The position numbers and the translations under genes were made by a program. A DNA stretch of 64,000 bases from Escherichia ruysiae (GTDB lineage: Bacteria > Pseudomonadota > Gammaproteobacteria > Enterobacterales > Enterobacteriaceae): NCBI RefSeq assembly GCF_031323975.1, contig NZ_JAVIWS010000001.1:3286001-3350000 (forward strand). The letters are read 5' to 3'. The notes beneath the pieces were generated by a model. The model made no database searches and was not told where the DNA came from. It saw only the letters and a list, made by a program, of their open reading frames with translations. Every line of letters begins with the position of its first letter. Within the stretch, counting starts at the first letter, position 1. Positions 1 to 9,921 of the stretch are shown in pieces.

Positions 1-783
1 CCGCTGATCACTGCCTCTATTCTGGCTAAGAAACTGGCGGAAGGGCTGGATGCACTGGTGATGGACGTGAAAGTCGGTAGCGGCGCGTTTATGCCGACCT
101 ACGAACTCTCCGAAGCCCTTGCCGAAGCGATTGTTGGCGTGGCAAATGGCGCTGGCGTGCGCACCACTGCGCTGCTCACCGACATGAATCAGGTGTTGGC
201 CTCCAGTGCCGGTAACGCGGTTGAAGTGCGTGAAGCGGTGCAGTTCCTGACCGGTGAATACCGTAACCCGCGTCTGTTTGATGTCACGATGGCACTGTGC
301 GTGGAGATGCTTATCTCCGGCAAACTGGCGAAAGATGACGCTGAAGCGCGCGCGAAATTGCAGGCGGTGCTGGACAACGGTAAAGCGGCAGAAGTCTTTG
401 GTCGTATGGTGGCGGCACAAAAAGGCCCAACCGACTTCGTTGAGAACTACGCGAAGTATCTGCCGACAGCGATGCTGACGAAAGCAGTCTATGCTGATAC
501 CGAAGGTTTTGTCAGTGAAATGGATACCCGCGCGCTGGGGATGGCAGTGGTTGCAATGGGCGGCGGTCGCCGTCAGGCATCTGACACCATCGATTACAGC
601 GTCGGCTTTACTGATATGGCGCGTCTGGGCGACCAGGTAGACGGTCAGCGTCCGCTGGCAGTTGTCCACGCGAAAGACGAAAACAGCTGGCAGGAAGCGG
701 CGAAAGCGGTGAAAGCGGCAATTAAACTTGCCGATAAAGCACCAGAAAGCACACCAACCGTCTATCGTCGTATCAGTGAATAA
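1..783 (+). CDS. deoA: Thymidine phosphorylase, 3' part (5' end outside window)
   Basis: Catalyses phosphorolysis of thymidine to thymine and 2-deoxyribose 1-phosphate in the cytoplasm. The frame is open from base 1 (it begins [19 protein letters not shown]), so the true start lies left of the window. The 260 residues present should be about the C-terminal three fifths of the usual 440-residue protein. They cover the end of the alpha/beta phosphate-binding domain ([10 protein letters not shown]) and the C-terminal pyrimidine phosphorylase domain. It is followed after 51 bp by deoB on the same strand, as in the deoCABD operon, whose deoC and main DeoR/CytR-controlled promoters are not in the window. 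The first in-frame ATG (58) is internal and is not the start. Confidence 0.97.
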   Translation, partial: PLITASILAKKLAEGLDALVMDVKVGSGAFMPTYELSEALAEAIVGVANGAGVRTTALLTDMNQVLASSAGNAVEVREAVQFLTGEYRNPRLFDVTMALCVEMLISGKLAKDDAEARAKLQAVLDNGKAAEVFGRMVAAQKGPTDFVENYAKYLPTAMLTKAVYADTEGFVSEMDTRALGMAVVAMGGGRRQASDTIDYSVGFTDMARLGDQVDGQRPLAVVHAKDENSWQEAAKAVKAAIKLADKAPESTPTVYRRISE

Positions 784-813
784 TTGTATACTGATCTGAT
801 CATTTAAATTTGA

Positions 814-2058
<1,245 letters not shown>

Positions 2059-2137
2059 TAATGGGTGCGGCTTGATGCCCTCACCCCGGCCCTCTCCCAC
2101 AGGGAGAGGGTGAAAACATGTTGATAAGGATAAAACA
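2059..2137 (+). repeat. Intercistronic palindrome between deoB and deoD
   Basis: The 79-bp gap holds a near-perfect inverted repeat: CCCTCTCCC (2090-2098), loop ACA, GGGAGAGGG (2102-2110), with flanking TCACCC/GGGTGA able to extend the fold. No U tract follows, so it is not an intrinsic terminator. Its form resembles a small dispersed enterobacterial intergenic palindrome, but I cannot assign the family with certainty. In the deo mRNA it would form a stable hairpin just upstream of the deoD ribosome site (AAGGA, 2126-2130) and could modulate decay or deoD translation (inference). Confidence 0.6.
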
Positions 2138-2857
2138 ATGGCTACCCCACACATTAATGCAGAAATGGGCGATTTCGCTGACGTAGTTTTGATGCCAGGC
2201 GACCCGCTGCGTGCGAAGTATATTGCTGAAACTTTCCTTGAAGATGCCCGTGAAGTGAACAACGTTCGCGGTATGCTGGGCTTCACCGGTACTTACAAAG
2301 GCCGCAAAATTTCCGTAATGGGTCACGGTATGGGGATCCCGTCCTGCTCCATCTACACCAAAGAGCTGATCACCGATTTCGGCGTGAAAAAAATCATCCG
2401 CGTGGGTTCCTGTGGCGCTGTTCTGCCGCACGTAAAACTGCGTGACGTAGTTATCGGTATGGGTGCCTGCACCGATTCCAAAGTTAACCGCATCCGTTTT
2501 AAAGACCATGACTTTGCTGCTATCGCTGACTTTGACATGGTGCGTAACGCGGTAGACGCGGCTAAAGCTCTGGGCGTGGATGCGCGCGTTGGTAACCTGT
2601 TCTCCGCTGACCTGTTCTACTCTCCGGACGGCGAAATGTTCGACGTGATGGAAAAATACGGCATCCTTGGCGTAGAAATGGAAGCGGCTGGTATCTACGG
2701 CGTAGCAGCAGAATTTGGCGCGAAAGCCCTGGCTATCTGCACCGTGTCTGACCACATCCGCACTCACGAGCAGACCACTGCTGAAGAGCGTCAGACCACC
2801 TTTAACGACATGATCAAAATCGCACTGGAATCCGTTCTGCTGGGCGATAAAGAGTAA
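2138..2857 (+). CDS. deoD: Purine nucleoside phosphorylase, DeoD type
   Basis: Reversible phosphorolysis of purine (deoxy)ribonucleosides to base and (deoxy)ribose 1-phosphate; the family forms a homohexamer in the cytosol. The 239 residues match the family. Visible landmarks are H5 near the N-terminus (contributed to the neighbour's active site), the phosphate-binding [13 protein letters not shown] (R25), GMGIPS, the purine/ribose segment EMEAAGIY, and the catalytic Asp of TVSDHI (D205, counting the initiator Met). It is the last gene of the deo operon and is followed 33 bp later by an intrinsic terminator. Confidence 0.98.
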   Translation: MATPHINAEMGDFADVVLMPGDPLRAKYIAETFLEDAREVNNVRGMLGFTGTYKGRKISVMGHGMGIPSCSIYTKELITDFGVKKIIRVGSCGAVLPHVKLRDVVIGMGACTDSKVNRIRFKDHDFAAIADFDMVRNAVDAAKALGVDARVGNLFSADLFYSPDGEMFDVMEKYGILGVEMEAAGIYGVAAEFGAKALAICTVSDHIRTHEQTTAEERQTTFNDMIKIALESVLLGDKE

Positions 2858-2888
2858 TTGTTTTTCGCTGAAAGGCGATTGTCGTGTT

Positions 2889-2919
2889 AAGCCGGAGCGG
2901 GAGACTGCTCCGGCTTTTT
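2889..2919 (+). terminator. Intrinsic terminator of the deo operon
   Basis: Stem GCCGGAGC (2891-2898) pairs with GCTCCGGC (2907-2914) around a short loop and is followed by TTTTT. It is placed directly after deoD and before the separately transcribed yjjJ. Confidence 0.88.
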
Positions 2920-3023
2920 AGTATCAATTCATTTTTCTCTCCAGCTTGAATGTTTTCGCTATACTTTTCAGTGAAATGTGTTAATAAATCTATTCAAGTA
3001 TCTATTCACGAATCTAGTCATTA

Positions 3024-4355
3024 ATGAGCGAACTGACCGATCTTTTACTGCAAGGGCCGCGTTCTGCCCCGGAATTGCGCCAGCGTCTGGCAATCAGTCA
3101 GGCGACGTTCTCACGCCTTGTTGCCAGAGAAGATCGGGTGATTCGCTTTGGTAAAGCACGGGCAACGCGATATGTACTGCTGCGGCCTTATCGCGGAATA
3201 GAACGTATTCCCGTCTGGCGAGTGGACGCTGCCGGAAAGGCGCATAAATTCGCCGACATCCGGTTGTGCTGGCCGCAGGGAAGTTGTCTGGTAACAGGCG
3301 CAGATGGCGACGAACAGTGGTTTGATGGTTTGCCCTGGTATTTGACCGATCTCCGACCACAGGGTTTTTTAGGGCGCGCGTGGGGCAGGAAGTTAGCCGC
3401 GCAACTGAATCTGACCGAAGATATCCGTCTCTGGCAGGAAGAAGAGGTGCTCTACGCCCTGACCGTATTTAGCGGTGAATATACCGGCGGCTGGCTGGTC
3501 GGGGAGGGGAATTATCAGCAATGGATTACTGCACAACGCCCTGCGGCAATTACTCTGGATGAAAAACTCATCCGCTATGAACAACTGGCACATGACGCAC
3601 TGTCAGGAGAAATTGTGGGTTCTTCTGCGGGCGGTGAGCAGCCAAAATTTACCTGCTATGCACAAACGCCGTCAGGCAATAAACATGTGTTGGTGAAATT
3701 CACCGTGCCGCAGCAAACCGCAGTCAGCCAACGTTGGGGTGACCTGCTTATTGCGGAATCTATTGCCGCGCAAATCCTGCGCGCTGGCGGGATCTACGCC
3801 AGCCAGTCAACGGTGCTTGTAACAAGTAACAGGCAGGTATTCCTTGAAGCGGAACGCTTTGACTGCAAAGGTAACGATGGTCGCTTGCCCATTGTGTCGC
3901 TGGAGGCGGTGCAAAGTGAGTTTATCACTTCTCCGGGATCGTGGCCGGAGGCAATGCGCCGTTTGTGTGAGCAACAACTTGCCACCCATGAGAGCGTGGC
4001 GCAAACAGAAGTGATCTGGGCGTTTGGGCGACTTATCGCTAACAGTGATATGCATGCAGGCAATTTATCGTTTTATTTATCTGAACCGCCATTTGCGCTG
4101 ACGCCCGTCTACGACATGCTGCCGATGGCTTATGCGCCAAACAGCGCCGGAATGTTGCGAGATGCTGCCATTGAGGTGAAGTTTGATCTTAACGTCAGTA
4201 AAAGCGCATGGTTAACGGCGATCCCGCTGGCGCAGCAGTTCTGGCAAACGGTCGCCGGAGATCCGCGTATCAGCGAGGCGTTTCGCCACATTGCGCAAGA
4301 AATGCCGGAAAAAATCCGGCAAATCGAAGAGAAAGTTGCCCGCATGGGCGCGTAG
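3024..4355 (+). CDS. yjjJ: HipA-like Ser/Thr protein kinase YjjJ (HipH)
   Basis: A HipA-family kinase of 443 residues, the length in K-12. The first 60 residues look like a helix-turn-helix (PELRQRLAISQATFSRLVA). The kinase part shows the glycine-rich loop SSAGGEQPKF (200-209), the ATP-binding lysine in LVKF (K225), the catalytic motif NSDMHAGN (D342, N347) and the metal-binding aspartate in VYDM (D364). Reported K-12 work describes growth-inhibitory kinase activity for this protein. No hipB-like antitoxin precedes it: the gap to the deo terminator is about 100 bp and has no ORF. Its stop codon abuts that of convergent lplA with no base between. The target in this strain is not deducible. Confidence 0.93.
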   Translation: MSELTDLLLQGPRSAPELRQRLAISQATFSRLVAREDRVIRFGKARATRYVLLRPYRGIERIPVWRVDAAGKAHKFADIRLCWPQGSCLVTGADGDEQWFDGLPWYLTDLRPQGFLGRAWGRKLAAQLNLTEDIRLWQEEEVLYALTVFSGEYTGGWLVGEGNYQQWITAQRPAAITLDEKLIRYEQLAHDALSGEIVGSSAGGEQPKFTCYAQTPSGNKHVLVKFTVPQQTAVSQRWGDLLIAESIAAQILRAGGIYASQSTVLVTSNRQVFLEAERFDCKGNDGRLPIVSLEAVQSEFITSPGSWPEAMRRLCEQQLATHESVAQTEVIWAFGRLIANSDMHAGNLSFYLSEPPFALTPVYDMLPMAYAPNSAGMLRDAAIEVKFDLNVSKSAWLTAIPLAQQFWQTVAGDPRISEAFRHIAQEMPEKIRQIEEKVARMGA

Positions 4356-5372
4356 TTACCGCACAGCCCCAGCCATCCACGCTGACAATTCCCGTAGCTC
4401 TTTTTCCTGTTCCGGGAAGTCAACCAACAGCGTTTCGCACTCCTGTTGCAGCATATCTGCGCGGTACAGGCAGCCTTGCAGTCGCCCGGCGAGGGCTTCC
4501 AGCGGCGCGGGGTTAAGACTGTCGGTAAATACCTGGGCGCGGGTGATATGGCCTTTTTCAACGTCGAAATGCAGTTCTACGCCGCCCCAGGTAAAGCGTT
4601 CATCCAGCAGATGCGAGAACGCTGGAGCCTGACCGAAGTTCCACTCCCAGCTACTCTGACGGGCAAAGGTTTCAGCGAAATTTGGCAAGTCTGGCGTTTT
4701 GTCCGGGGAGATGATTTCCGCTTCCACGCGCTCGCCATAATGGGCGAAAAAGGCCTCGGTTATGGCCTCGCAAACCTGCTCATGGGTAATTCCCGGTAGC
4801 AATTCGGTGAGGTTGGTCACGCGGGAACGCACTGAGGTAATGCCTTTCGCTGCCAGTTTCTTTTTATCCGGGTTGAGATAGTTTGCCAGGCGGCTGAGGT
4901 CGGCATTGAGCAGCAAGGTGCCGTGGTGGAAGCCACGATCTTTGGTTTCGCGATAGGCCGAGCCTGATACTTTGCGGTCGCCTTCGGCGGTTTTCACCAC
5001 CAGATCGTTACGTCCAGACGCTTCGGCGCTGACGCCAAGCGCGTTCAGCGCATTGAGCACAATCGATGTGGAGATGGTTTTATCGTACTCCGGCTTGCCA
5101 GCCATAAAGGTAAAACAGGTATTGCCGAGATCGTGGAACACCGCGCCGCCACCGCTACTGCGCCGCGCCAGGCGGACGTTATCTTCTTCCATCCGCCGGG
5201 TATTACACTCTTTCCACGGGTTCTGCGCGCGACCAATCACCACGGTGTCGGCATTGCGCCAGAGAAAAAGAACGCGCTGCGTGGCGGGCATCTGGCGAAA
5301 AATACATTCCTCAACCGCCAGGTTAAACCACGGGTCGTAAGAGTCAGAGATAAGCAGGCGTAATGTGGACAT
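4356..5372 (-). CDS. lplA: Lipoate-protein ligase A
   Basis: Activates lipoate to lipoyl-AMP and transfers it to the lipoyl domains of 2-oxoacid dehydrogenases and the glycine cleavage H protein; the salvage route for exogenous lipoate. The 338 residues equal the K-12 length. The family core [15 protein letters not shown] (70-84) and the catalytic-lysine motif KVSGSAYR (134-141) are both present. The C-terminal accessory domain (about 250-338) is intact. It lies 27 bp downstream of ytjB on the same strand, so the two are probably cotranscribed. Confidence 0.98.
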   Translation of the reverse strand: MSTLRLLISDSYDPWFNLAVEECIFRQMPATQRVLFLWRNADTVVIGRAQNPWKECNTRRMEEDNVRLARRSSGGGAVFHDLGNTCFTFMAGKPEYDKTISTSIVLNALNALGVSAEASGRNDLVVKTAEGDRKVSGSAYRETKDRGFHHGTLLLNADLSRLANYLNPDKKKLAAKGITSVRSRVTNLTELLPGITHEQVCEAITEAFFAHYGERVEAEIISPDKTPDLPNFAETFARQSSWEWNFGQAPAFSHLLDERFTWGGVELHFDVEKGHITRAQVFTDSLNPAPLEALAGRLQGCLYRADMLQQECETLLVDFPEQEKELRELSAWMAGAVR

Positions 5373-5399
5373 AACGATTTCCTTTCTTGTAGTAATGGG

Positions 5400-6044
5400 T
5401 CACTCTTTTTTCTCGCCTTCTTCCTCTTCCGGCACCGGTTTGCTGGCGGTTAACAGGAAGGGAGATTGCTGCCAGCGGGTGCGCTTACCCTGCAACAACG
5501 TGCGGGTCAGCACTACGCCGATTGCCAGTGAGAGCAGCAACATCAGGCGTAAAATGTTAGTGGTGTTATCCACCTGTTGGGCTTCGGTGGCGAGCGTATG
5601 GGTGTCGAGTGTCAGGCGCAGATAGCCGAGCGGTCCGTTTTTACCCGCAATTGGCTCGACAATCTGCTGGTTAAAATAGCCGCCTGCTTTTTTACCGTCG
5701 AGCGCCAGCCGGTCGCGCACTTCGACGCTTTCGCCAGAACGTGCGATAAGATCGCCTTGTTCGTCATACACACCCGCGTCGAGGATGCGGCTTTCATCCG
5801 TTAACTGATCGAGGATCGCCTGAATGCGTTTTTCATCCGGTGAGTCGGTACGCATCAGCGGTGCAACGTTCAGCGTCACCTGACGCGCCAGGGTACGGGC
5901 CAGTTCTTCCAGCTGTGGATTACGCTGTCGCTGGTGGTTTTGACTAAACCATGACGCCCCCTGCATCAGCGCCACTAACAAGGCAAGACAGAACAGGACA
6001 ATCACTGCCCGATGCAGCCGGAATTTCAGTTTTGTGCGAGCCAT
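5400..6044 (-). CDS. ytjB: Inner membrane protein YtjB (Smp family)
   Basis: A 214-residue protein of unknown molecular function, formerly smp. A basic N-terminus precedes one hydrophobic helix (about residues 14-33). A polar periplasmic-type domain (35-160) follows, then a second hydrophobic helix (about 165-182) and a charged C-terminal tail rich in Glu and Lys. This two-helix topology with an extracytoplasmic domain resembles sensor proteins but no signalling domain is present. It is divergent from serB (105 bp between starts) and upstream of lplA. Function is not inferred. Confidence 0.94.
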   Translation of the reverse strand: MARTKLKFRLHRAVIVLFCLALLVALMQGASWFSQNHQRQRNPQLEELARTLARQVTLNVAPLMRTDSPDEKRIQAILDQLTDESRILDAGVYDEQGDLIARSGESVEVRDRLALDGKKAGGYFNQQIVEPIAGKNGPLGYLRLTLDTHTLATEAQQVDNTTNILRLMLLLSLAIGVVLTRTLLQGKRTRWQQSPFLLTASKPVPEEEEGEKKE

Positions 6045-6149
6045 CTTCCACCCTTTGAAAATTTGAGACTTAATGTTGCCAGAAGCAATGGATACAAGGT
6101 AGCCTCATGCGTTATTTTCCCTGCTTCGAACGATTTTACAGGAGCCTTA

Positions 6150-7118
6150 ATGCCTAACATTACCTGGTGCGACCTGCCTGAAGATGTCTCTTTATGGCCG
6201 GGTCTGCCTCTTTCATTAAGTGGTGATGAAGTGATGCCACTGGATTACCACGCAGGTCGTAGCGGCTGGCTGCTGTATGGTCGTGGGCTGGATAAACAAC
6301 GACTGACCCAGTACCAGAGCAAACTGGGCGCGGCGATGGTGATTGTTGCCGCCTGGTGCGTGGAAGATTATCAGGTGATTCGTCTGGCTGGTTCGCTCAC
6401 CGCGCGGGCTACGCGCCTGGCGCATGAAGCACAACTGGATGTTGCGCCGTTGGGGAAAATTCCGCACCTGCGCACGCCGGGTTTGCTGGTGATGGACATG
6501 GACTCCACCGCTATCCAGATTGAATGTATTGATGAAATTGCCAAACTGGCCGGAACGGGCGAGATGGTGGCGGAAGTGACAGAACGGGCGATGCGTGGAG
6601 AACTTGATTTTACCGCCAGCCTGCGCAGTCGCGTGGCGACGCTGAAAGGCGCTGACGCGAACATTTTGCTTCAGGTACGTGAAAATCTGCCGCTGATGCC
6701 AGGCTTAACGCAGCTGGTACTCAAACTGGAAACGCTGGGCTGGAAAGTGGCGATTGCCTCCGGCGGCTTCACCTTCTTTGCCGAATACCTGCGCGACAAG
6801 CTGCGCCTGACCGCCGTGGTAGCTAATGAACTGGAGATCATGGACGGTAAATTTACCGGCAATGTGATCGGCGACATCGTAGACGCGCAGTACAAAGCTA
6901 ATACCCTGACCCGACTGGCACAGGAGTATGAAATCCCGCTGGCGCAGACCGTGGCGATTGGCGATGGTGCCAACGACCTGCCGATGATCAAAGCGGCAGG
7001 GCTGGGGATTGCCTACCATGCCAAGCCAAAAGTGAATGAAAAGACGGAAGTCACCATCCGTCACGCTGACCTGATGGGGGTGTTCTGCATCCTCTCCGGC
7101 AGCCTGAATCAGAAGTAA
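6150..7118 (+). CDS. serB: Phosphoserine phosphatase
   Basis: Last step of serine synthesis: hydrolyses O-phosphoserine to serine. The start is ATG 6150, preceded by AGGAG; the open frame extends upstream to 6012 but those residues do not belong to the family. The 322 residues carry an N-terminal regulatory-type domain and a HAD phosphatase with motif I DMDST (116-120, nucleophile D116), motif II ASGGFT (203-208) and motif III GDGANDLPM (271-279). It is the first gene of the serB-radA-nadR cluster. Confidence 0.98.
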   Translation: MPNITWCDLPEDVSLWPGLPLSLSGDEVMPLDYHAGRSGWLLYGRGLDKQRLTQYQSKLGAAMVIVAAWCVEDYQVIRLAGSLTARATRLAHEAQLDVAPLGKIPHLRTPGLLVMDMDSTAIQIECIDEIAKLAGTGEMVAEVTERAMRGELDFTASLRSRVATLKGADANILLQVRENLPLMPGLTQLVLKLETLGWKVAIASGGFTFFAEYLRDKLRLTAVVANELEIMDGKFTGNVIGDIVDAQYKANTLTRLAQEYEIPLAQTVAIGDGANDLPMIKAAGLGIAYHAKPKVNEKTEVTIRHADLMGVFCILSGSLNQK

Positions 7119-7166
7119 TTGCACGCCCGTCATCCTGCGGGCGGCACAGCATTAACGAGGTACACC

Positions 7167-8549
7167 GTGGCAAAAGCTCCAAAACGCGCCTTTGTTTGTA
7201 ATGAATGCGGGGCAGATTATCCGCGCTGGCAAGGGCAGTGCAGCGCCTGTCATGCCTGGAACACCATCACCGAGGTGCGTCTTGCTGCGTCGCCAACGGT
7301 GGCGCGTAACGAGCGTCTCAGTGGCTATGCCGGTAGCGCCGGAGTGGCGAAAGTCCAGAAACTCTCCGATATCAGCCTTGAGGAATTGCCGCGTTTTTCT
7401 ACCGGATTTAAAGAGTTCGACCGCGTATTAGGCGGCGGGGTGGTGCCGGGAAGCGCCATTCTGATTGGCGGTAACCCTGGTGCCGGTAAATCCACGCTGC
7501 TGCTGCAAACGCTGTGCAAACTGGCGCAGCAGATGAAAACGCTGTATGTCACTGGCGAAGAGTCGCTGCAACAGGTGGCAATGCGCGCTCATCGTCTCGG
7601 CCTGCCGACTGACAATCTCAATATGTTGTCGGAAACCAGCATCGAGCAGATCTGCCTGATTGCCGAAGAAGAGCAACCGAAGCTGATGGTAATTGACTCG
7701 ATCCAGGTGATGCATATGGCGGATGTTCAGTCATCGCCTGGCAGCGTGGCGCAGGTGCGTGAAACGGCGGCTTATCTGACGCGCTTCGCCAAAACGCGCG
7801 GCGTGGCGATTGTCATGGTTGGGCACGTAACCAAAGATGGCTCGCTGGCTGGCCCGAAAGTGCTGGAACACTGTATCGACTGTTCGGTGCTTTTGGATGG
7901 CGATGCCGACTCCCGTTTTCGCACCTTACGCAGCCATAAAAACCGCTTCGGCGCGGTGAATGAGCTGGGTGTATTCGCGATGACCGAACAGGGACTGCGT
8001 GAAGTCAGCAATCCTTCGGCAATCTTCTTAAGCCGTGGCGATGAAGTGACCTCTGGCAGTTCAGTGATGGTGGTATGGGAAGGGACGCGCCCGCTGCTGG
8101 TGGAGATTCAGGCGCTGGTCGATCATTCGATGATGGCGAATCCGCGCCGCGTGGCGGTCGGGCTGGAACAAAACCGTCTGGCGATCCTGCTGGCGGTGCT
8201 GCACCGTCACGGCGGTCTGCAAATGGCTGATCAGGATGTCTTTGTGAACGTGGTCGGCGGCGTGAAGGTGACGGAAACCAGCGCCGACTTAGCGTTACTG
8301 CTGGCGATGGTTTCCAGCCTGCGTGACAGACCGCTGCCGCAGGATCTGGTGGTGTTTGGCGAAGTGGGGCTGGCAGGGGAGATCCGCCCGGTGCCCAGCG
8401 GTCAGGAACGAATCTCTGAAGCGGCGAAACACGGTTTCCGCCGGGCGATTGTTCCGGCAGCCAACGTGCCGAAAAAAGCGCCGGAAGGGATGCAGATTTT
8501 TGGCGTTAAAAAACTCTCCGACGCGCTTAGCGTGTTCGACGACTTATAA
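7167..8549 (+). CDS. radA: DNA repair/recombination helicase RadA
   Basis: A RecA-like branch-migration factor processing recombination intermediates. It starts at GTG 7167 after an AACGAGG ribosome site, giving 460 residues, the K-12 length. Features in order: an N-terminal zinc finger C11-x2-C14 and C25-x2-C28; a Walker A motif GGNPGAGKST (101-110); Walker B in LMVIDSIQ; the RadA-specific KNRFG motif (258-262); and a C-terminal Lon-protease-like domain. It lies 48 bp after serB and 20 bp before nadR, so probably one transcript. Confidence 0.98.
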   Translation: MAKAPKRAFVCNECGADYPRWQGQCSACHAWNTITEVRLAASPTVARNERLSGYAGSAGVAKVQKLSDISLEELPRFSTGFKEFDRVLGGGVVPGSAILIGGNPGAGKSTLLLQTLCKLAQQMKTLYVTGEESLQQVAMRAHRLGLPTDNLNMLSETSIEQICLIAEEEQPKLMVIDSIQVMHMADVQSSPGSVAQVRETAAYLTRFAKTRGVAIVMVGHVTKDGSLAGPKVLEHCIDCSVLLDGDADSRFRTLRSHKNRFGAVNELGVFAMTEQGLREVSNPSAIFLSRGDEVTSGSSVMVVWEGTRPLLVEIQALVDHSMMANPRRVAVGLEQNRLAILLAVLHRHGGLQMADQDVFVNVVGGVKVTETSADLALLLAMVSSLRDRPLPQDLVVFGEVGLAGEIRPVPSGQERISEAAKHGFRRAIVPAANVPKKAPEGMQIFGVKKLSDALSVFDDL

Positions 8550-8569
8550 TGAGAGATACGGAGGGAGAT

Positions 8570-9802
8570 ATGTCGTCATTTGATTACCTGAAAACTGCCA
8601 TCAAGCAACAGGGCTGCACGTTACAGCAGGTGGCTGATGCCAGCGGTATGACCAAAGGGTATTTAAGCCAGTTACTGAATGCCAAAATTAAAAGCCCCAG
8701 CGCGCAAAAGCTGGAGGCGTTGCACCGTTTTTTGGGGCTTGAGTTTCCCCGACAGAAGAAAACCATTGGTGTGGTATTCGGTAAGTTCTACCCGCTGCAT
8801 ACCGGACATATCTACCTTATCCAGCGCGCCTGTAGCCAGGTTGACGAGCTGCATATCATTATGGGCTTTGACGATACTCGCGACCGCGCGTTATTTGAAG
8901 ACAGCGCCATGTCGCAGCAGCCAACGGTGCCGGATCGTCTGCGCTGGTTATTGCAAACCTTTAAATATCAGAAAAATATCCGCATTCATGCCTTCAACGA
9001 AGAGGGCATGGAGCCGTATCCGCACGGTTGGGATGTGTGGAGCAACGGCATCAAAAAGTTTATGGCTGAAAAAGGCATTCAGCCGGATTTGATCTACACC
9101 TCGGAAGAGACCGACGCACCACAGTACCTGGAGCATCTGGGGATCGAAACGGTGCTTATCGATCCGAAACGTACCTTTATGAGTATCAGCGGTGCGCAGA
9201 TCCGCGAAAACCCGTTCCGCTACTGGGAATATATTCCTACCGAAGTGAAGCCGTTCTTTGTGCGCACCGTGGCGATCCTCGGCGGCGAGTCGAGCGGTAA
9301 ATCTACCCTGGTAAATAAACTCGCCAACATCTTCAACACCACCAGTGCGTGGGAGTTTGGTCGTGATTATGTCTTTTCACACCTTGGCGGAGATGAGATT
9401 GCGTTGCAGTATTCCGACTACGATAAAATCGCGCTGGGTCACGCACAATATATTGATTTTGCAGTTAAATATGCCAATAAAGTGGCGTTTATCGACACCG
9501 ATTTCGTGACCACCCAAGCGTTCTGCAAAAAGTACGAAGGACGCGAACATCCGTTTGTGCAGGCGCTGATTGATGAATACCGTTTCGATCTGGTGATCCT
9601 GCTGGAGAACAACACGCCGTGGGTGGCGGATGGTTTACGCAGCCTCGGTAGTTCGGTGGATCGTAAAGAGTTCCAGAATCTGCTGGTGGAAATGCTGGAA
9701 GAGAACAATATCGAATTTGTGCGGGTTGAAGAGGACGATTACGACAGCCGTTTCCTGCGCTGCGTGGAGCTGGTGCGGGAGATGATGGGGGAGCAGGGTT
9801 AA
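8570..9802 (+). CDS. nadR: Trifunctional NAD repressor / NMN adenylyltransferase / nicotinamide riboside kinase
   Basis: Senses NAD and represses NAD-synthesis genes, and also salvages nicotinamide riboside. The start is ATG 8570 behind GGAGGG; 410 residues. Domains: N-terminal helix-turn-helix (about 1-58, TLQQVADASGMTKGYLSQLL); an NMN adenylyltransferase domain with GKFYPLHTGH (71-80) and SISGAQIR (205-212); and a C-terminal riboside kinase domain with the P-loop GGESSGKST (238-246). All three functional signatures are intact. A BIME repeat follows. Confidence 0.98.
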   Translation: MSSFDYLKTAIKQQGCTLQQVADASGMTKGYLSQLLNAKIKSPSAQKLEALHRFLGLEFPRQKKTIGVVFGKFYPLHTGHIYLIQRACSQVDELHIIMGFDDTRDRALFEDSAMSQQPTVPDRLRWLLQTFKYQKNIRIHAFNEEGMEPYPHGWDVWSNGIKKFMAEKGIQPDLIYTSEETDAPQYLEHLGIETVLIDPKRTFMSISGAQIRENPFRYWEYIPTEVKPFFVRTVAILGGESSGKSTLVNKLANIFNTTSAWEFGRDYVFSHLGGDEIALQYSDYDKIALGHAQYIDFAVKYANKVAFIDTDFVTTQAFCKKYEGREHPFVQALIDEYRFDLVILLENNTPWVADGLRSLGSSVDRKEFQNLLVEMLEENNIEFVRVEEDDYDSRFLRCVELVREMMGEQG

Positions 9803-9808
9803 GACCCA

Positions 9809-9916
9809 ATGCCTGATGCGACGCTGACGCGTCTTATCAGGCCTACTGTTTCGCAACGTATTGAAATCGCTGGGCTTGTAGGCCGGATAAGGCGTTCACG
9901 CCGCATCCGGCATTTT
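9809..9916. repeat. BIME (two facing REP units) between nadR and ettA
   Basis: Two REP palindromes in opposite orientation: GCCTGATGCGACGCTGACGC...GGCCTAC (about 9811-9846) and GTAGGCCGGATAAGGCG...CATCCGGCA (about 9878-9912), separated by a roughly 30-bp linker. It lies between convergent genes, a typical site for these elements, which affect mRNA 3' ends and can bind gyrase, IHF or Pol I. Confidence 0.93.
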
Positions 9917-9921
9917 ACGGA

